From an uncultured Ruminococcus sp. (GTDB taxonomy: Bacteria > Bacillota > Clostridia > Oscillospirales > Ruminococcaceae), in the NCBI GenBank assembly GCA_902787825.1, contig CADAHS010000011.1, forward strand, positions 1-57,343: DNA of 57,343 nucleotides, given 5' to 3'. Both the position numbers and the translations under genes were made by a program. This document shows positions 50,968 to 57,343 of the stretch, in pieces. How positions within the stretch are numbered: position 1 is the first letter of the stretch; every line of letters begins with the position of its first letter. The notes beneath the pieces were generated by a model that saw nothing but the letters and a program-made list of their open reading frames with translations, had not been told where the DNA came from and did no database searches.

Positions 50968-51564
50968 TTATTTTGTTGTATTTATCTGAGTGAAATATAT
51001 ATTCTTGTAGTTTCCCTTGATGCTTCCCAGAACATTCTGAACAGTGTTCACATCACGGTAAAGCACGGTGTCGCCGTCGTACATGAATGCGGCAAGTATT
51101 ATCGAATCCTTATCCAGCCCGTAGGAGTTCAGCGCTCTGGAAAGGTTTTCGGAAAGCTTGTCATCAACAGCTATCGCCTCCGGTGAGCTGCCGTTTTGCG
51201 AAACGTAGATAACGTCATGGCTGTCCTGATATTTCATTTCCACCGTCACCATTTTGCCGTTGCTGAACCCGTCAAGAGCGTTTTGCATATTCACATTGTC
51301 CTGACGCATCTGCTTGTTCTGCTCGTTGATCTTGTCTATCTGTTTTTTTGCATCGTCCTGAGCTTCACTCACTTTTTTATCCGCATCGACCTGTGCCTGC
51401 TGGACTTTGGCGTTTGCCCGGTCTATCTTTTCCTGAGCTTTTTTCTCTATTTCCGAGGCTGAGTTAGAGATGTTCATCATCAGCCAGAAAAGCATTATCA
51501 GGATTATATCAAGCAGACTCGTAAGTTCGATGATGATACCCTTGTTCTTGCGAAAACCGTTCAT
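50968..51564 (-). CDS. ExbD/TolR-like proton-channel subunit
   Basis: A 198-residue single-pass protein. The transmembrane helix (about 10-32) reads IIIELTSLLDIILIMLFWLM, which lines up with the ExbD pattern INVTPLVDVMLVLLIFF, with the essential membrane aspartate as Asp19 and the conserved proline replaced by serine. A charged coiled coil follows (about 38-90), longer than in ExbD, then a beta-alpha domain (about 95-190; VTVEMKYQDSHDVIYVSQNG, SIILAAFMYDGDTVLYRDVNTVQNVLG). It starts 3 bases after the ExbB-like stop. Role: proton-driven rod of a rotary motor in the cytoplasmic membrane (inferred). Confidence 0.78.
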   Translation of the reverse strand: MNGFRKNKGIIIELTSLLDIILIMLFWLMMNISNSASEIEKKAQEKIDRANAKVQQAQVDADKKVSEAQDDAKKQIDKINEQNKQMRQDNVNMQNALDGFSNGKMVTVEMKYQDSHDVIYVSQNGSSPEAIAVDDKLSENLSRALNSYGLDKDSIILAAFMYDGDTVLYRDVNTVQNVLGSIKGNYKNIYFTQINTTK

Positions 51565-51567
51565 GGC

Positions 51568-52083
51568 TTACTCCCTGCTTTCAACAGCAGCGTTGGGAGA
51601 ATTACGTTCCAAAAACAGCTGAACGTTTTTCTCGTTGTCCTCTATCTTTGAGCAGATCACGCCGTCGAGCATCTTGAAGATTATCGAGAATACCAGCCCC
51701 CAGAAAGTAGATGTCAGTGCGCCGTAGAAATTGCCCTGAACATTTGTCATATCGCTGACCATTCCAAGCAGTGAGATGACAGTTCCCAGAATACCCAGCA
51801 GCGGGAAAATGCCCGTAAGGTTCACAAAAAGCGAATACAGCTTTCCCGTGTGGTTACGCATCTCGACAACATCTGTTTCCTTCAGCCGTGAGACCTCCTG
51901 ACCCGCCTCCAGCGAGGAAGAGCGAGCGTCGGGCACAAACACAGTAAGATGCAGTTTTCTGTAAAGCCTGTCAGCCGAATTTTTAGTTGAGTAGTAAACG
52001 AACCCCGTAAACACAGCAACGAGGAATATGATAAGGTCAAAGCCCCATAGATTCATAAAGATAACTGAAAAGAAATCCTTCAT
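51568..52083 (-). CDS. ExbB/TolQ/MotA-family proton-channel subunit
   Basis: A 171-residue protein with three transmembrane helices (about 12-31, 82-108 and 118-138) and a cytoplasmic loop between the first two. The channel signature is clear: FPLLGILGTVISLLG (93-107) and ALTSTFWGLVFSIIF (122-136). Thr101 and Thr126 sit at the positions of the pore threonines of ExbB. At 171 residues it is shorter than ExbB or TolQ (about 230). ATG 52083 is chosen because GGGGGTG lies 9 bases before it; an in-frame GTG at 52116 lies within a base or so of the -10 box. It opens a six-gene operon. The organism has no outer membrane or TonB genes here. Confidence 0.82.
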   Translation of the reverse strand: MKDFFSVIFMNLWGFDLIIFLVAVFTGFVYYSTKNSADRLYRKLHLTVFVPDARSSSLEAGQEVSRLKETDVVEMRNHTGKLYSLFVNLTGIFPLLGILGTVISLLGMVSDMTNVQGNFYGALTSTFWGLVFSIIFKMLDGVICSKIEDNEKNVQLFLERNSPNAAVESRE

Positions 52084-52106
52084 CCGGCAATTCACCCCCA
52101 AACTAC

Positions 52107-52135
52107 ATAATAGCACATATTCCTCTAAAAATCAA
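52107..52135 (-). promoter_or_regulatory. Promoter of ExbB/ExbD-like operon
   Basis: Minus strand TTGATT, 17 bases, TATTAT with TGC before the -10. Only about 17 bases would separate the transcript start from the start codon. Confidence 0.75.
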
Positions 52136-52170
52136 GCAGATTTGCCCTGTTTGCAAAATTTTATGCAAAC

Positions 52171-52205
52171 AAAAAGGGCACCGCAACAAGCGTTACAGTG
52201 CCCTT
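52171..52205 (-). terminator. Terminator of ROK gene
   Basis: AAGGGCACTG/CGGTGCCCTT hairpin followed by TTTTTGTTT on the minus strand, 12 bases after the ROK stop. Confidence 0.85.
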
Positions 52206-52216
52206 GAGTCACATAT

Positions 52217-53458
52217 TCAGTTCCTTGACGAATCAAAACCGCCCTTGTTGAAGAACAGATCTCTTATCGCCAGTGCACAGCCCGAAAGGAATCTGTGCTT
52301 GTCCTCGATGATAGAAAGCTCTATCTTGCTTGCGACGAAATTACCGCCGACCTCAGTGACAGCGCTTTTGAGCTTCTGGAACTCAGCCTCGTCACGGAAG
52401 TTGAAGTTGTGAAGGACTATCTTCTGAGGGTTGGTCGAGAAATACAGGTTGTTCAGCAGCACCGCTGTGAGTCTGTAACGCTCGTCCATGATATTGACAA
52501 CGCCCTTTTCGCCCTTGTCATAAGCCATGTAGATCATTTCCTTTGTGACGTTGTCGAAGTTTCCTCTTGCAGCTTCATAAAGGAACGGGGTCTGCTCAGG
52601 CGAGAAGATGTTCTTTATCTTGCGTCTTATGGCGTTCGGTGTAAGCTCGTTCTCAACACAGCCGCGTCTGCCGCACTGACAAACGGTATCTGCGTTAGGA
52701 TTTATTATAATCTTGTCAACGAAGTTTGTTCTGTTATCATACGAAATGATAGGCTCGTTGAGGTTGGTGACAACGAAATGAACGGTGTTGCCGTAGTGCA
52801 GGAAAGCGATGTTATGGCGGTTGAGATCCTTTGTTTTCTGGAAGTCGATGTTCGCCATAGCTGTACCCTTTACAGAGTTGTCAAGCACCAGCGGCAGCTG
52901 TGTGTATTCTCTGAGCTTAGCGATCACAGGTGAGTAATCAGGCTCGGAGTCCACAGTTTTGATACCCAGCTTTTCATACATCGGCGGGAATATGCCGATA
53001 CCGATGCCAAGGATATTCTCCTGCGTCAGGCAGTTGTCCGAAAGGATCTCCTTTACAGAAGAAAGTGCAAACTGCTCAATATCACTGTAAGGTGTAGAAG
53101 CGTCTGTTTCAAGATTTCTCTTGTCAAGCACCGCACCGGAAAGTGTCGAAAGACCGATGCTGATGAGGTTTTCCTCTATGCTCATGCCTATAACGAACTT
53201 ATAGTGGTGATTGATGTCTATGAGTATCTTTTTTCTGCCTCTCGGAGCTTTCTCGGTAACGTGTCTGTATTCGCCTATCTCCTGGATAATGCCCTGTTCG
53301 ATCATCTCGTTGGTGATGATAGTTACAGCCGCCCTTGTGAGTTCAAGAGTGCCGGCGATGTCTATTCTTGACGTAGGTCCTCTGGTCTTGAGTATCTTCA
53401 GGACCTGCATACGGTTTCTTCTTTTCAGATCGAGCTTGCTAATGCCGTGTTGTTCCAT
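52217..53458 (-). CDS. ROK-family transcriptional repressor
   Basis: A 413-residue NagC/XylR-type regulator. An N-terminal winged helix (about 12-70; TSRIDIAGTLELTRAAVTIITNEM) is followed by a ROK sugar-kinase fold (about 90-400) with the zinc-binding cluster CQCGRRGCVE near residue 262. Kinase motifs are degenerate, as expected for a repressor sensing a sugar or sugar phosphate. It has its own terminator. The target genes are not evident; the nearby saccharide flippase is one candidate. Confidence 0.88.
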   Translation of the reverse strand: MEQHGISKLDLKRRNRMQVLKILKTRGPTSRIDIAGTLELTRAAVTIITNEMIEQGIIQEIGEYRHVTEKAPRGRKKILIDINHHYKFVIGMSIEENLISIGLSTLSGAVLDKRNLETDASTPYSDIEQFALSSVKEILSDNCLTQENILGIGIGIFPPMYEKLGIKTVDSEPDYSPVIAKLREYTQLPLVLDNSVKGTAMANIDFQKTKDLNRHNIAFLHYGNTVHFVVTNLNEPIISYDNRTNFVDKIIINPNADTVCQCGRRGCVENELTPNAIRRKIKNIFSPEQTPFLYEAARGNFDNVTKEMIYMAYDKGEKGVVNIMDERYRLTAVLLNNLYFSTNPQKIVLHNFNFRDEAEFQKLKSAVTEVGGNFVASKIELSIIEDKHRFLSGCALAIRDLFFNKGGFDSSRN

Positions 53459-53607
53459 ATTTCAAAGCCTCCGCACGTAGTTTGTATAGTAGTCTGGTCT
53501 TATTTTGTTTATCCATACAACAAATTATAGCAGGGATTTTTGAACTGGGAATTAACAATTAATTATAATTTATCATAACATATTAGTTTACATTTTGTTT
53601 AAAATGC

Positions 53608-53859
53608 TCAAAGGATCTTTTCCTCGTCGATATCGTCCTCGATATCCTCGCCGTTGAGGAGCTTTTTGAGATTTTCGATCTCCTCGGCTGTGAAGGTGAT
53701 ACCCTTACCCATTCTTGAGTGATCGGGATTCCACTCTCTGATATCATACTTTGGTTCTCTTTCGTTCCAGCTGATAAGGTTGAGCTCCTTTGTCCAGCCC
53801 TTGGCATTCTCCGAAAGAACACCGATAGTTTCCTTGATCTCATATTTAAGTTCTGCCAT
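53608..53859 (-). CDS. YdbC-type PC4-like ssDNA-binding protein
   Basis: An 83-residue protein of the YdbC family, whose Lactococcus member has the fold of transcription coactivator PC4 and binds single-stranded DNA. The core ELNLISWNEREPKYDIREWNPDHSRMGKGITFTAEEIENL is well conserved, and the tail is strongly acidic. GGAGG lies before the ATG at 53859. It follows the flippase gene by 40 bases on the same strand. Confidence 0.88.
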   Translation of the reverse strand: MAELKYEIKETIGVLSENAKGWTKELNLISWNEREPKYDIREWNPDHSRMGKGITFTAEEIENLKKLLNGEDIEDDIDEEKIL

Positions 53860-53899
53860 TGATAAAACCTCCAATAATATATTTCAAGTGGTCAGGCGA

Positions 53900-55846
53900 T
53901 CACTTTTTGTACAAAGATCTTCTGATGATCTGTCTGATCTGCGGGATATATGCGATAACGAATGCAGGCACGCTCAGACATATGATGAACACTGCAAACA
54001 GCGCATCGTAATAGTATCCTGTCAGCACAGCCGACAAAGCGGTGATAATGAGCATATCCGGCAGCTGTTTTTTCAGTACGAGCTTTGGTGTTATCATCAT
54101 CATTGCCGCTGCAACTGCGGCGAACACGCCCTGCTTGAAAAATACGAATGCTGTGATGAGCGCTGTAATGATGTATCCTAAGACCGGCTTTTTCATTACC
54201 ACGATCACTGCTGCTGCGCCGATGACCAGAGCAGCTGCCTCAGGCACACCAAACAGGTTTGTGTAAAAGCCCACAACCAAGAAGGTGAGCAGTATCATCG
54301 TCACACAGAAGCTGATAACGTCCTTGACGACAGAAGCGTTGTCGAAGTGGTCAGCGATCCTTTTTGGCAGGAATCTGTGCAGCATATCGCTGAGCGACTT
54401 TGCGTTGTACACAAAGACTATCGCAAACAGTGTCAGCAAAGCGATAACTATCACGATGTCGTGGATATCCAGCTCTTTCAGAAAATCAGACGCAGCAACG
54501 TTTATCAGCGTCATTGTCAGCAGTATGATGTTGTTGAAAATGAGCTTTTTCCAGTTGATATTAAATGGTATGAGCTTTCGTGAATCAAATACTCTGACAA
54601 GAAATACCGTCAGATATGCCGCCACTGTGGAGATCGCAGGTCCGTAAAGACCTATCCTCGGAATGAGTATCAGGTTCACCCCTACGTTCACGATGCCGGA
54701 AATAAAGCTTGTGAACAGCGATCGCTTTGAGCGTTTTGTCGCAATGTAGATCGAGCCCATAAAGGTCGTGAAGCAGGAGAATATCGTTGAGTAGATAAGT
54801 ATCGGCGAATAGTGTATGCTGTCGTGAAAATCCTTGCCGATAAGAATGTCGGTAAGCGGCTGTATCACCAGCAGGCAAGCACCTGCAAGAATGTAGATAA
54901 GGCTCTGGTTGAAATCAAATACCTTTTCGTAGAACTTGTCACGATCCTTTGAATCATTCTCTGTTATCGCAGACATATTCCACGCCTGTCCGAACACAAG
55001 ATATACCGTCGCAACAGTGTTGGGGATCTTGTAGGAAGCTGAAAGCACACCATTGTAGCCGTCTCCGAGAATGTATGTCGTCATGAATGTATCGGAGCTG
55101 TTGGTTATCAGCCACAAGAGCTGCGCAGGTATCAGCGGAACAGAGTATTGCATCATCGTGCGCATAAGGTCCCTGTTCATACGGCTGCGGTCGATGTGTT
55201 TCCACAGCTTTGCGGAAAATGTCAGGAAAATTATCGAGATAAAATCCGAAAGCAATATCGCAAGCAGGTATTTGGAGATAGGTGATGCAAACACGCCGCC
55301 GATGCCGAAGAATGCGTGATCCTTGGGGAACACCATATAGAAAAGCACATTGAAAAGCAGCGTGAAAAACGTGGTTATTATGCCGTTGAGCGCAAAAAGC
55401 CTGACCTTTTCTATCGCACGCACATATGTTGAGTAAAGCGTTTTCATACTCGACATAAAAATGTACAGATACAGTATTATCCCGTACGAACCCAGATAGT
55501 TTTTGGCGACCCCCGCTATCGTGACGACAAACATCACCACTGCGAATACCGCAAGTCCGCTCAGACACACGAAGTTTCCGATGGTGAACACCGCTTTTTT
55601 GTCATAGGCCTTGTCAAGTCCGAATCGGATAACAGCTTCCGCTATCGTGACCGAGGCAATGGGTATCGCCCAGTTTGCAATCTGCGTGAGAACATCTGTG
55701 ACACCAAGCTCGGATTGGGACAGTGCGTTTGTATATATAGGTATTAACAGTATGACAAGTATTTTAGAGCTGAAAGACCCTATTGCAAAGGTAAGCGTGT
55801 TTGAAAACAGCTTACGGTAGCTGCTGGGAGCTTTTGTCTTTGACAT
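53900..55846 (-). CDS. Oligosaccharide/lipid-linked saccharide flippase (MOP superfamily)
   Basis: A 648-residue multi-pass protein of the polysaccharide transporter family, which flips lipid-linked oligosaccharides across the membrane for wall or capsule building. About 14 helices occupy residues 15-480 (start KLFSNTLTFAIGSFSSKILVI typical of Wzx/SpoVB-like proteins). An extra C-terminal block of about 150 residues holds four to five more helices. GAGGTAACG precedes ATG 55846; an upstream in-frame ATG at 55879 lacks a site. Confidence 0.86.
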   Translation of the reverse strand: MSKTKAPSSYRKLFSNTLTFAIGSFSSKILVILLIPIYTNALSQSELGVTDVLTQIANWAIPIASVTIAEAVIRFGLDKAYDKKAVFTIGNFVCLSGLAVFAVVMFVVTIAGVAKNYLGSYGIILYLYIFMSSMKTLYSTYVRAIEKVRLFALNGIITTFFTLLFNVLFYMVFPKDHAFFGIGGVFASPISKYLLAILLSDFISIIFLTFSAKLWKHIDRSRMNRDLMRTMMQYSVPLIPAQLLWLITNSSDTFMTTYILGDGYNGVLSASYKIPNTVATVYLVFGQAWNMSAITENDSKDRDKFYEKVFDFNQSLIYILAGACLLVIQPLTDILIGKDFHDSIHYSPILIYSTIFSCFTTFMGSIYIATKRSKRSLFTSFISGIVNVGVNLILIPRIGLYGPAISTVAAYLTVFLVRVFDSRKLIPFNINWKKLIFNNIILLTMTLINVAASDFLKELDIHDIVIVIALLTLFAIVFVYNAKSLSDMLHRFLPKRIADHFDNASVVKDVISFCVTMILLTFLVVGFYTNLFGVPEAAALVIGAAAVIVVMKKPVLGYIITALITAFVFFKQGVFAAVAAAMMMITPKLVLKKQLPDMLIITALSAVLTGYYYDALFAVFIICLSVPAFVIAYIPQIRQIIRRSLYKK

Positions 55847-55910
55847 ATCGTTACCTCGTTCCGAAATATCTGAACACATCAGGCGGTTCAGACAAACAAT
55901 CTATTTGACT

Positions 55911-55939
55911 ATTATATCACATATCCCGCCATTTTGCAA
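55911..55939 (-). promoter_or_regulatory. Promoter of flippase-ydbC unit
   Basis: Minus strand TTGCAA, 17 bases, TATAAT with TGA before it, divergent from the promoter at 55988. Confidence 0.75.
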
Positions 55940-55987
55940 TTACTTTTTTATCAGCGGCAACATTTCGGAAAAATCACGGGAAAGTAC

Positions 55988-56016
55988 TTGAAAAAAATAT
56001 AAAAATAGTTTATACT
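55988..56016 (+). promoter_or_regulatory. Promoter of 40-residue membrane peptide
   Basis: TTGAAA, 17 bases, TATACT, followed by a leader of about 75 bases with a hairpin at 56068-56088. Confidence 0.75.
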
Positions 56017-56098
56017 ATATAAAAGGGGTATCCTTTAAGTTTGACCGGACTTTTCGGAAAGGAGTAAGCGTCTGCCTTGCACAGATGCGGTGACGGCT

Positions 56099-56221
56099 AT
56101 GGCAAAGAAGGTTAAGGTTTGTTTTATTGTATTTGCTGCGGTTTTTGCAGCGGTTTTCACAGCGAATATCATCACCGAGATATTCAAGACAAAGCTCAAT
56201 AAGTATTATTCGGTAAACTGA
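56099..56221 (+). CDS. 40-residue single-helix membrane peptide
   Basis: A short protein: a basic MAKKVKV start, one hydrophobic helix (CFIVFAAVFAAVFTANII, about 8-25) and a polar basic tail. It is flanked by a good promoter and a strong terminator, which argues that it is a genuine transcript. The ribosome site AAAGGAG (56058-56064) is 34 bases before the ATG, with a 7-bp hairpin between; an in-frame GTG at 56090 is an alternative start. No family recognised. Confidence 0.55.
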   Translation: MAKKVKVCFIVFAAVFAAVFTANIITEIFKTKLNKYYSVN

Positions 56222-56238
56222 TTTCGTGGATAAGAATT

Positions 56239-56269
56239 AAGAGGTAAGACCAGTGTCTTACCTCTTTTT
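56239..56269. terminator. Strong terminator after small peptide gene
   Basis: A perfect 12-bp stem, AAGAGGTAAGAC with GTCTTACCTCTT, 4-base loop and five T. Its right arm contains TCTTACCTCTT, the unit of the heptamer arrays. Confidence 0.88.
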
Positions 56270-56377
56270 CGTCTGATGTCGTACAAAATTCCGAGTGTAT
56301 CCGGCAATGTCCTTTTCAGGAAGCTTACAGCCGTCTGCTTGTGATAAGGGCGTATTGAAACCTTTTCCTCGATCGAT

Positions 56378-57064
56378 TTATAAGCAGAAGCGGTGACTGC
56401 CGATGACGGTAACGACCTGACGGGAACGTATAAAAGAGTTGCTGGTCTTTGCGGGATTGTAGTAATAAATGCAGCCGCTTGTGGGATCCCAACCGTTGAG
56501 AGCGTCACGTGCAGCGTTGTAAGCCGAGCTTGCAACGGGCTGGTTGAACTGCCCGTCGGTCACAGCGGTAAAAGCACCGTTCTGGTAAATAACGCCCGAA
56601 AGCGTGTCGGGAAATGACGGGTGCTCAATGCGGTTGAGTATCACTGCACCGACAGCGACCTGCCCGACGTATGGCTCGCCACGGGCTTCTGCGGAGATTA
56701 TCCTTGCAAGCAGCGAGATGTTTGCCTGTGTTGCCGCAGGAACCGTCCCGATGCTTATCCCAAGGGCTTTGAGCGTGATAGGTCCGGCAATGCCCGTCTG
56801 GGAAATGCCCTTTTGCTTCTGAAATGCAAGTACAGCCTTGCGGGTTATCTCTCCGTAGTACCCTGTCACATCGGACTTGAACAGACCACGTTCCTTGAGC
56901 CTTTGCTGTATCGCCCTGACCTCAGCGCCCCTCGAACCGACCTGCGAGATCGCAGCAACATCGTCGCCCATCTGCCTCGGTATCGTGCTCAGACAAGCCA
57001 GCACCGTCGCCAGTGCGACCAGTATCGCACTCCTTAAATGTACCTTTTTATAACGAGTTTTCAT
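56378..57064 (-). CDS. sleB: SleB-type cell wall hydrolase
   Basis: A 228-residue exported enzyme. A signal anchor (about 8-28) is followed by a peptidoglycan-binding domain (about 42-100; GSRGAEVRAIQQRLKERGLF) and a Hydrolase_2 catalytic domain (about 115-228; LARIISAEARGEPYVGQVAVGAVILNR with the catalytic glutamate, ending VVTVIGSHRFCL). SleB-type lytic transglycosylases degrade spore cortex or septal wall. AAGGAGGAT precedes the start. Whether this organism sporulates cannot be told from the window. Confidence 0.9.
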   Translation of the reverse strand: MKTRYKKVHLRSAILVALATVLACLSTIPRQMGDDVAAISQVGSRGAEVRAIQQRLKERGLFKSDVTGYYGEITRKAVLAFQKQKGISQTGIAGPITLKALGISIGTVPAATQANISLLARIISAEARGEPYVGQVAVGAVILNRIEHPSFPDTLSGVIYQNGAFTAVTDGQFNQPVASSAYNAARDALNGWDPTSGCIYYYNPAKTSNSFIRSRQVVTVIGSHRFCL

Positions 57065-57343
57065 TTTTATCCTCCTTGAACAGTTGTGTTAGTAATTTTT
57101 GCAAAAGCTCGGGAATTATACCCGAAAGACAGAACAAATGTCGTATGATTTGTGCTTTTGAACAAAACCGCTGCTGATTTATAAGCGAAATTGTGATAAG
57201 TTACAAATCGAAAAAATGTCAAAAAATCTGTTGACAAAGCGCAGCTGGCGTGATATAATAATTAGGCACTCTCCGAGAGGGGGTGCCCCGGTATCTTGAA
57301 AATTGAACAATAAACGAAACGAAACCCTTGGAAATACTTTGAG
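57065..57343 (+). promoter_or_regulatory. rRNA operon promoter and pre-16S leader (operon continues beyond window)
   Basis: TTGACA (57231-57236), 17 bases, TATAAT (57254-57259) with TGA giving an extended -10: a perfect strong promoter. A GC hairpin (GGCACTC/GGGTGCC, about 57264-57285) and the sequence CTTGAAAATTGAACAATAAA follow, the usual processing leader just before a 16S gene in Firmicutes. The 16S gene itself is not inside the window. The first part (57065-57230) holds the upstream region of sleB, with a TATAAT at 57116-57121 on the minus strand. Confidence 0.72.

Noticed and set aside
48655-52116. Zorya-type anti-phage system
   Set aside because: Zorya pairs a MotA-like protein carrying a long tail and an OmpA-domain MotB with helicase or nuclease genes; here there is no OmpA motif, no helicase and no nuclease.
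56077-56115. A 12-codon leader peptide starting at TTG, overlapping the small membrane peptide
   Set aside because: Rare start codon, wide spacing from the ribosome site and no regulatory codon run.
57231-57343. The 16S rRNA gene itself
   Set aside because: Only the promoter and processing leader are inside the window; the mature 16S 5' end is not reached.

Overview
The window looks like chromosomal DNA of a Gram-positive member of the Clostridia, most likely a Ruminococcus-type Oscillospiraceae organism. This is inferred from gene families, strong GGAGG-type ribosome binding sites, sigma-A promoters with 17-base spacers, lipoprotein and wall-hydrolase genes and the absence of outer-membrane genes. 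About 58 protein genes and four canonical tRNAs are supported, and the last bases are the promoter and leader of an rRNA operon. I see no CRISPR array, transposase, integrase or phage gene.

Layout. 1-4.7 kb (minus): a beta-CASP metallo-beta-lactamase and a uridine-kinase-like protein flanked by a 34-base inverted repeat, then an ECF sigma/anti-sigma pair. 4.8-11.4 kb (minus): a malQ-glgP-PAP2-metG operon. 11.5-15.5 kb (plus): a CorC/HlyC-type CBS protein, a transglutaminase-like protein and a signal-peptidase-like membrane protein. 15.65-16.2 kb: tRNA-Val, Asp, Phe and Gly(GCC), followed by a strongly divergent Gly(TCC)-like tRNA. 16.2-25.5 kb: small metabolic, membrane and secreted proteins, including dtd, an SPFH protein, a C39-like surface protein and NAD(P)HX repair. 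25.6-30.1 kb (plus): amidohydrolase, birA, pyridoxal kinase, trmL, DegV and a small membrane protein. 30.2-35.5 kb (plus): pgk, two membrane proteins, tpiA and gpmI. 35.7-42.3 kb (minus): two-component system, ACT protein, uvrC, VOC protein, folC and an AAC(3)-fold protein. 42.6-46.1 kb (minus): an FtsX-type ABC exporter with a small membrane protein upstream. 46.3-47.2 kb: tyrA. 47.3-52.1 kb (minus): a six-gene operon. 52.2-55.9 kb (minus): ROK regulator, YdbC/PC4 protein and a lipid-linked saccharide flippase. 56.1-57.1 kb: a 40-residue membrane peptide and a SleB-type wall hydrolase.

The most interesting system is the operon at 47.3-52.1 kb. Its first two genes are clear relatives of the ExbB/TolQ/MotA and ExbD/TolR proton-channel subunits, with the pore threonines and the membrane aspartate in place. 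The third is a single-pass protein whose outer domain reads like the ExbD/TolR periplasmic fold. They are co-transcribed with a patatin-like lipase, a membrane-anchored phosphoesterase and a PepV-type dipeptidase. A proton-driven motor without an outer membrane or TonB needs another job, perhaps at the cell wall; that is inference. The second is the divergent tRNA-Gly(TCC), which keeps a complete 74-base cloverleaf and an encoded CCA but has lost both partners of the G19-C56 tertiary pair, as in the wall-dedicated glycine tRNAs of staphylococci.

A third theme is non-coding structure: heptameric TCTTRCN arrays at three loci, two perfect long hairpins after gpmI, and a candidate minus-strand small RNA near 20.7 kb with a palindrome beside its promoter.
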